A stretch of 64,000 nt of DNA from Gloeopeniophorella convolvens (taxonomy: Eukaryota > Basidiomycota > Agaricomycetes > Russulales). Location of the stretch: the NCBI GenBank assembly GCA_022496205.1, contig WTXD01000001.1, positions 310,001 through 374,000 of the forward strand, read 5' to 3'. The position numbers and the translations under genes were made by a program. Below are positions 57,694 through 64,000 of the stretch, one piece after another. The first letter of the stretch is position 1. The number at the start of each line of letters is the position of its first letter. The notes beneath the pieces were generated by a model that saw only the letters and a program-made list of their open reading frames with translations, ran no database searches and was not told the DNA's origin.

Positions 57694-59548
57694 ATGGCAG
57701 ATCGCACGAACGCAAACCGCAGAGAGCGTGCGTGCCCTCCCGCTTCCCGTGGCTCTCATCTTCCTCATCGCGCGTTTCTCTCCAGATTACAAGGCGAAAG
57801 CCCTTAAGCAGGATGATCTTAGGAAGCGTCGCGAGGAGCAGCAGGTAGAGATCCGGCGGCAGAAGAGAGAGGAAAATATCGCCAAGAGGCGCAATTTCGT
57901 CGCAACTGCATCTATCGACTCCGATGAAGAGACCTCAGGGAATTGGGATACTCCTGTTTGTGCGATCCTTTTCTTGGTGGCGAGGTCTCATAACTAGTAC
58001 AGCTCGACGAGGAGATGATCAACGGTGTCTTCTCCGAGGACCCCGACCGTCAACTCGATGCCACCACCAAGTTCCGCAAGCTTCTCTCAAAAGAAAAGAA
58101 CCCACCGATTGAAAAGGTCATCGATGCCGGCGTCGTTCCCCGCTTCGTCACCTTTTTGCGCGAAGGGCACTCGATGCTTCAGGTGTGCATCCGTGTACCT
58201 TCCCGTCTTGGGCACACATTGAACCCTCTCATAACAGTTCGAAGCTGCTTGGGCCTTGACAAATATCGCTTCTGGCACCCAGGAACACACCCAGGTTGTG
58301 ATCAAGGCCGGCGCTGTACCCGAGTTCATCAAACTCCTTTCCTCGCCTGTGTTGGATGTTAGCGAGCAGGCTGTGTGGGCGCTTGGAAACATCGCCGGCG
58401 ACAGTCCTCAGTGCAGGGACTATGTTCTCCAGCAGGGTGCGCTCAGGCCCTTGCTGAGCCTCTTGAGCGAGAATCACAAGATTAGTATGCTCCGCAACGC
58501 TACGTGGACGCTGAGCAATTTCTGCCGCGGAAAGTCACCTCAACCTGACTGGGAGTTGGTTCGTGTTGTTCCAACTATCCCACAAGCTGCAGCTAACCTG
58601 ATCGTGTCCCCTTGAGATTGCCCCTGCTCTGAATGTCCTCACAAAACTCATTTACTCTATGGATGACGAAATCCTCATTGATGCCTGCTGGGCGATCTCT
58701 TACCTCTCAGATGGTTCTAACGACAAGATCCAAGCCGTCATCGAATCTGGCGTGTGCCGCCGTCTCGTGGACCTCCTTATGCACGCTTCCACATCTGTCC
58801 AGACTCCCGCTTTGCGGTCCGTAGGTAACATCGTGACGGGAGATGACCTGCAGACCCAGGTCGTCATTGCATCTGGCGCTCTTGCAGCGCTTCTATCGTT
58901 GCTGGGTTCGCCCAAGGACGGCATCAGGAAGGAGGCTTGCTGGACGATCTCGAACATTACAGCTGGTTCACCGGCCCAAATCCAGGCCGTCATCGAAGCC
59001 AACATCATCCCTCCTCTCATCAACATCCTTTCCAATGCCGACTTCAAGACCCGGAAGGAAGCGTGCTGGGCCATCTCCAATGCTACTTCTGGTGGCTTGC
59101 AGGAGCCTTCCCAGATCCGTTACCTCGTCTCCCAGGGCTGCATCAAACCCCTTTGCGACCTCCTTACCATGATGGACAACAAGATTATACAGGTTGCTCT
59201 CGACGGCCTGGATAACATCCTGAAAGTAGGGGAGGGTGATAGGCAAGCCTCAGGTCCTGGCGCGGTCAACAAGTACGCGCAGTATGTTGAAGAAGCGGGT
59301 GGCATGGTCACCATCCACAACCTCCAACAACACGACAATATCGATATCTACAAGAAGGCGTTTAACATCATGGACAAGTACTTCCCTGACGAGGACGACA
59401 TGAACGCTGGTGTATCGGCGGCCAACGTTGATGCAAGCGGTGCATTCTCTGTGAGCACCGGTCCCTATCACACATCGCTGCAGATGTTGACTGTTCTCAG
59501 TTCAATGCGGCAAACGTTCCGCAAGGCGGCTTTAGCTTTGGACAGTGA
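57694..59548 (+). CDS. SRP1: Importin alpha (karyopherin alpha, Srp1)
   Basis: The nuclear import adaptor that binds classical NLS cargo and importin beta. The first exon, [11 protein letters not shown], splices to [20 protein letters not shown], with [17 protein letters not shown] completing the basic IBB domain. Ten armadillo repeats follow: [146 protein letters not shown]. The W/N ladder that binds the NLS is intact. The last exon, [15 protein letters not shown], ends at TGA (59546-59548). It starts only 176 bp after the RPN2 stop on the same strand. Confidence 0.95.
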
Positions 59549-59939
59549 AGGAGCGTTTGCTTTACCACGGGTGCCCTTTCTACCCTACTTTACGCTTTTC
59601 ACGTCTCTTCACGTTCCATCACCATTCCCGGCTGTTCTACTTGTCCTTTAGCTAGCTGACGTTTTCTGTGAATTACTCTTGCAACAAGTCATTTTTTGTC
59701 TTTTGCCCGTCTTTTCCGCTAGCCCGCGGATGCGCATTTTTCTCACTCATTGTTTTTCTCACTCGACGGCATTCCAAGCACTTAGACACCTCATATTATG
59801 TTAAGTATACGACGACGACGATGGCAGGAAGGAATTAAAAAATGTAGTCTTGATTTACATCTCGCGCCCTTGCCTCGGAGTGAACGCTACAACCCGCGGT
59901 CCGAGCGGCCGCCGCTCTCGTCTTTTCCACTTGCCGCCG
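59549..59939. promoter_or_regulatory. Intergenic region, importin alpha 3' end / LSm5 promoter
   Basis: 391 bp with T-rich sequence after importin alpha and a GC-rich block before LSm5. No gene recognised. Confidence 0.5.
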
Positions 59940-60429
59940 ATGGCCTCGCAAATCCTGCCCTTGGGTATGCTCCAAATGCCTCTCTTTTGAGGGCTCTCGT
60001 CTGACGCGATGGCTCCCTAGAGCTCATCGATCGATGCATTGGCTCGCGCATATGGGTGGTCATGAAAAATGACCGCGAGTTCACGGGAACACTCCTCGGG
60101 TTCGATGACTTCGTCAGTGAGTGGACATATATGCGTGCAGCTCTAGATCGCGGACGTGATGTATCCCACGCTACTTCCTCGCAGACATGGTCCTCGAAGA
60201 TGTTACCGAGTAGTGCGTGGTGCCGTTCCTACTCCCTCAGCGTGAGCTGACGCCTCCTCCCTCTCAGCGAGATAACGCCGGATGGCCGGAAAGCCACAAA
60301 ACTCGCGCAGACGCTCCTGAACGGGAACAACATCTGCATGGTGCGCCAACGTGCCCATGGCGCTTTGTCCCTGAGACTGATGCCCTTGCCCAGCTCATAC
60401 CTGGCAGCGACGGACCAGAACAGGCATAG
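59940..60429 (+). CDS. LSM5: U6 snRNA-associated Sm-like protein LSm5
   Basis: A subunit of the LSm2-8 (U6 snRNP) and LSm1-7 (mRNA decay) rings. Four exons are joined: MASQILPLE, then [20 protein letters not shown] with [11 protein letters not shown] (Sm1 motif), then [20 protein letters not shown], and LLNGNNICM plus [11 protein letters not shown] (Sm2 region with the usual C-terminal extension). The length, just under 90 residues, fits the family. It is too fragmented to show as one open frame. Confidence 0.93.
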
Positions 60430-60998
60430 GTGGCGCACCTTGCAATATCTTTGCTCGCGACCGAGCGTGTCGCCACTGTATATCTCCCTCCATTTGTAAC
60501 ATATCGGCCATGGGCAGTATCGATCCCTCTTTTGGCTTCCCAGCACCTTGCATGATCGAAGCTGGCATTTAGTCCATGTAGGCTGTGCCTCCCAAGCCAG
60601 CGCTTCCATTACCGGCCACCTCTCGCTGCCACGAATGCAAAAAAACCTTGCTGTACATCGCATGAGACTGCAACGTGTAATCTCCTGCGATATCGTGCCT
60701 TTCAGATCAAACCCAGGGTTCGAAGTGGAATCTCAGGTGCCCCTCGAGATTGCCGCGAGCATTGTACAGATGAGAGGTAGCAGCTCGGGGACGTACCCTC
60801 GCACAGAGCGATCCATGGCAACCCATTCATATTACTTGTATCTATCCTATGTCGGAGCCAAATCGCCTTTGAGACGGTTGTATGTGCTATGCTCGAGTTC
60901 GACGACCAGTTAGGGCTCGCTCGCGACGCGTCGGACCCACGTGATCGGGGGGGAGACTTGGGGGCGCGCGCCTGCGGTGGAACGTTGCCCACGACTCG
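60430..60998. other. Intergenic region
   Basis: 569 bp between LSm5 and the mitoribosomal S16 gene. Open frames on both strands (60548-60913 plus; 60702-61325 minus) show no family and the minus one runs through the S16 gene. No RNA gene or repeat was recognised. Confidence 0.5.
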
Positions 60999-61412
60999 AT
61001 GCCCGTCCGCCTCCGCCTCTCCCTGCACGGACAGCGCAACAGCCGCATCTTCCACCTTGTCGCCGTCGACCTCCGCAAGCGCAGGGATGCAAAGCCCATA
61101 GAGCTCCTCGGCGTTTACGACCCGCGCCTGCACCTTGGCCAGGAGCACAAGACGATGCGCTGGAGCGTGGACAGGATCATCTACTGGCTCGAAAAGGGCG
61201 GTGCGCTCCCGAGCAAGCCCGTCGTTCGGCTCCTTGAGAGGGTGCGCGCGTTTTCTATGTATCCGCGGAAGTGCTGACGGTAATGGACACAGGGAGGCAT
61301 CATCCCGCCAGACTCCAAGTACCACCCAAAAAACACAGGCCCCCCTGCAGCTGCCCTATCGACAACGCCCGCCAGCGCTGCCGCATCGTCCTCGCAGCCT
61401 TCGTCAGCATAA
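60999..61412 (+). CDS. MRPS16: Mitochondrial small ribosomal subunit protein bS16m
   Basis: A component of the mitochondrial 30S-like subunit. It starts directly with the family N-terminus MPVRLRLSLHGQRNSRIFHL, then VAVDLRKRRDAKPIELLGVY, DPRLHLGQEHKTMRWSVDRI and IYWLEKGGALPSKPVVRLLE. One intron (GTGCGC donor after LLER) leads to GGIIPPDSKYHPKNTG and a short Ala/Ser/Pro tail ending SQPSSA (TAA 61410-61412). As in many S16 proteins, no separate presequence is visible. GC-rich. Confidence 0.92.
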
Positions 61413-61543
61413 AGCAGTCGGATTCAGAGGATGCCATGTACACCAGGTCTTACCATGCACTACTGCATTGTCCGGCGTGGTCCAAGATATGCTACACATT
61501 GTTTAATCATTAGATGCCTCCCACTCTCATACCCCCCGACGTC

Positions 61544-62418
61544 TCATGTGCGCTCAAGCAACGCAACGATATCCGGGTTTTGTGCGATGCGCGCCAAGTC
61601 CGCAGCCGTGTACTCGTCCGTATCCTGTTGAACGAACGGTTACGCACACCGGACTGGACGCACTGGAAACAGCACAACGCACCTTGATCGTTTTGTCGGC
61701 GCCGCGCTTTAGTAAGAGCTCGACCGCCGCTGCGTTCCCCCGGTCGGCAGCCAGGTGCAACGCGGTATAGCCCTCGGGACCGAACAGCGTCAACCCATGC
61801 ACTTTGTGCAGTCGCAGGGCGTACTTACGTATTCGTCTCGCGCGTTGAGGTCGACGTCTGGATTGACGTCTAGGAAGGCAGAGAGGGCGGCGACGTTGTC
61901 GCCCATGGCGAGTCCGTGCAGCCCTGCGGCGTCCTCCTCGTCCAGCGACGGCTGGGAGACGACGCTCACAGACACGCCCATGCCCTCTCCACCGCCGCCG
62001 CCGCCGCCATCTTCCTCTTCTGACTGCGTTGTCTGATCGGCAGCAGTCGCAGCAACGCCCTCTGTCCACCCCAGACTCCGCGCGATGTCCAGGTATCGGA
62101 GCTCAGCGTCGGCTAGCCGTCCATCATAAGTCCTGCCTGCCTGCGCCCACGTGTCCCACTTTGCGCGGCCGGCAATGTCAAAGAAGGATGGTCGGGATGT
62201 GGTTGGCACAGGCGCGGTGGTGAGCAGCTTGAAGAGGCCATAGAGCTGTGCGGTGTGGACATGCGAGAGCAAGGGCGTCAGGACGGGGGCTCGCGAACGA
62301 AGATGCGGGCGAGGACCTCCAGTTTCACGGCGTTGGACACTCGTGCCAGCGACGATGCATTGGACAAGTACGACGCGGCCTCGTCGAACGCAGGCGAAGG
62401 GGAATACGCAGCGGCCAT
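61544..62418 (-). CDS. Acyl-CoA-binding domain protein with ankyrin repeats (ACBD6-like)
   Basis: Binds long-chain acyl-CoA through an N-terminal ACB domain and partners through ankyrin repeats. It starts MAAAYSPSPAFDEAASYLSN. Exon 1 splices to give LEVLARIFLYGLFKLLTTAP, then RPSFFDIAGRAKWDTWAQAG, the Tyr/Lys/Trp signature of the ACB fold. A Glu/Gly linker with about seven glycines (encoded by the CCG run at 61992-62008) follows. Ankyrin units are GLHGLAMGDNVAALSAFLDV, GYTALHLAADRGNAAAVELL and EYTAADLARIAQNPDIVALL. It ends LERT (TGA 61544-61546). Four exons. No membrane anchor or transit peptide, so probably cytosolic or nuclear. Confidence 0.88.
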
Positions 62419-62585
62419 CTCTCGACTCGGGCTTGGAGCAGAGAGCCGCAACACGCGAAATATGGCGGAATAATATCACTCTATTATGTAACCAACAAGG
62501 GGGACTTATTAATGGCAACTAACGGTAGCGCGTCTACACGAGGCCCGCGGCTTGCATCGCCTGAAAAACAGCGACATCATGCGGA

Positions 62586-62779
62586 TCAGACACGGCAGTT
62601 CTCGGGTGGCACGTTGACAGGAGAAAGACCCACCTTGAGCATCTCAGCTCCGATTTGCGCCGGGCTCTCAGTGACGATCACACCAGCCTTTTGGAGGGCA
62701 GCGACCTTGTCCGACGCAGCACCTGGGGGCGCGGGTGTGAGCACGTGGTGCGTTGGGGGGAGACATGGTCGAATTACCT

Positions 62780-62817
<38 letters not shown>

Positions 62818-64000
62818 GCGGCCGGGGGGAGCGGTACGTCCGGCGATGAAGCCAACGACAGGCTTGGGCTTTGCGCGGGAGAGGTTGTACTGCTGGAGGT
62901 ACTCGGCGGCCTCTTCCTCCATGGAGCCGCCGATCTCGCCAATGACGACGATACCTGGGTCAGGTCAGCCAAGTAGCGAGCACGAGTCTCCCGAGCGTCT
63001 CACCGTCGGTGTTCTCGTCCTCGAGGAACACCTTGATCACATCAACGTGTTTGGTGCCGGGGAAGGGATCACCGCCGATACCGACGCAGAGCGACTGGCC
63101 AAGGCCGACATCGGTGGTCTGCGCGACCGCCTCGTAGGTCAGTGTCCCGGAGCGGGAGACGATACCTTTGAACCCAGTCAGTTAGCCAGGCTCCCCGGCG
63201 GCGGTGAGCGCGGGACGCACCGATCCGGCCAGGCCTGTGGATGTGGCCCGGCTGGATGCCCATTTTGCAGCCCAGCGGGTTGATGATGCCAGGGCAGTTC
63301 GGGCCGACGAGGCGCGACTTGGACTGGCTCTGTAGCGCGTTCACGACCTGCAGCAGCGGGGCGGCGTGAGTGAGCGACAGCAAGCTAGCCCCGAGGCAGC
63401 GCAGGCAGGGCGTACGCGGATCTCGTCGGCCTGGGGGATGCCCTCGGTGATGCAGACAATGAGGCCAATCTCGTTTTCGATGGCCTCGATGATCGCGTCG
63501 GCGGCGCTCGGCGGCGGCACGTAGAGCACCGTGGCGTCGGGCTGGGTCTCGCGGACGGCCTGTGTCCCGCGCGGGCGTCCGTCAGCGCAGCGTAGCGCCT
63601 GCAGCGAGCACGGCACGTACCTCCTTGACCGAGCCAAAGACGGGCAGGCCGAGGTGGGTCTGGCCCGCCTTTTTCGGGGACACGCCGCCGACCATCTTGG
63701 TGCCGTACGCAAGAGCCTCCCTCACGTGGAACGTGCCCTGCGCGCAGGCGTCGTCAGCACGGCCTACAAAGAGAAAAAAAACCGCGGCGCGCGCTCACCG
63801 TCTTGCCCGTAAAGCCCTGGCAGAGAACCTTGGTGTCCTTGTGGATGCGCAGGTTCTGAATGGTGTCCTCATAACTCCGTCGGGAGGCAGACTGCGAGAA
63901 CGCCCGGCGGCCAGCTGTGTGCAGCGTCAGTGAGCGCCGCGTTCGCGTTTTGCGCGAAAAAGTGCTCACCGCTGGAGCCCAGCGATCGACTGACGCGAGA
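62586..64000 (-). CDS. Succinyl-CoA ligase alpha subunit, mitochondrial (5' partial)
   Basis: The TCA-cycle enzyme subunit that carries the phospho-histidine and the CoA site. The start codon lies beyond the right edge; the visible first exon ends [10 protein letters not shown] and splices to [20 protein letters not shown], a mitochondrial presequence. The Rossmann domain has [40 protein letters not shown] and [20 protein letters not shown]. Then come [54 protein letters not shown] and the active-site His region [15 protein letters not shown]. It ends [12 protein letters not shown] (62586). At least six introns. The extreme 5' end cannot be judged here. Confidence 0.92.

Noticed and set aside
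60700..60760. GGTTCGAA sequence resembling a tRNA T-loop
   Set aside because: The flanking bases do not form the five-pair T-stem and no anticodon or acceptor stem could be found.
60702..61325. 207-codon minus-strand frame
   Set aside because: It runs antisense through the well-supported bS16m gene and has no family similarity.
1..64000. Defence island, secondary-metabolite cluster or mobile element
   Set aside because: No polyketide or peptide synthase, terpene cyclase, transposase, reverse transcriptase or long terminal repeat was seen; the content is mostly housekeeping.

Overview
This window is nuclear DNA from a filamentous basidiomycete, most likely an Agaricomycete; species level is not resolvable by eye. 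The grounds are many short introns (about 50-70 nt, GT...AG) that interrupt nearly every gene, gene-dense packing on both strands, and a fungal gene set: m-AAA protease, Vps20, cis-prenyltransferase, Git3-type receptor, CSL factor, DUF4203 protein, Dal5/Tpo1-type transporters. I find 32 protein-coding genes. Two run off the ends: a rhomboid protease at the left and succinyl-CoA ligase alpha at the right. I see no tRNA or rRNA, no transposon and no CRISPR array. Frames were joined by hand from splice signals and family motifs; no software was run. CDS coordinates span introns.

Layout. 1-8.6 kb: rhomboid protease, then a divergent pair (dienelactone-hydrolase-like/NTF2-like protein and aldehyde dehydrogenase), then a Dal5-type MFS carrier. 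8.8-13.4 kb (minus): mitochondrial m-AAA protease and a WDR8/WRAP73-like WD protein. 13.7-23.4 kb: Tpo1-like MFS carrier, gamma-glutamyltranspeptidase, mitochondrial-type PP2C, Git3-like GPCR. 23.7-29.7 kb: Vps20/CHMP6, U-box cyclophilin, an intronless PPR protein, and a small Mim2-like membrane protein. 29.9-36.1 kb: sugar transporter, very GC-rich FAD oxidoreductase, mitochondrial DEAD-box helicase. 36.4-46 kb: DUF4203 membrane protein, cis-prenyltransferase, SWIM/RING protein, a small unknown protein, CSL transcription factor. 46.6-54 kb: pyruvate kinase, DXD glycosyltransferase, ribulose-5-phosphate 3-epimerase, cytochrome c oxidase VIa. 54-64 kb: proteasome Rpn2, importin alpha, LSm5, mitoribosomal bS16, ACBP-ankyrin protein, succinyl-CoA ligase alpha.

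How the genes relate. Most are unlinked housekeeping functions; mitochondrial biology is frequent (m-AAA, PP2C, PPR, Mim2-like, helicase, COX6A, bS16, SUCLG1). The only neighbourhood that looks even loosely like a pathway is 1.2-8.6 kb (hydrolase-like protein, aldehyde dehydrogenase, organic-anion-type transporter). Several head-to-head pairs share short intergenic promoters. I found no convincing new multi-gene system. The best leads are a hydrolase-like/NTF2-like two-domain protein without the usual nucleophile motif, a 15-nt microexon in the rhomboid gene, an antisense 3' overlap between the PPR and Mim2-like genes, a SWIM plus RING protein, and a sharply GC-rich oxidoreductase gene.
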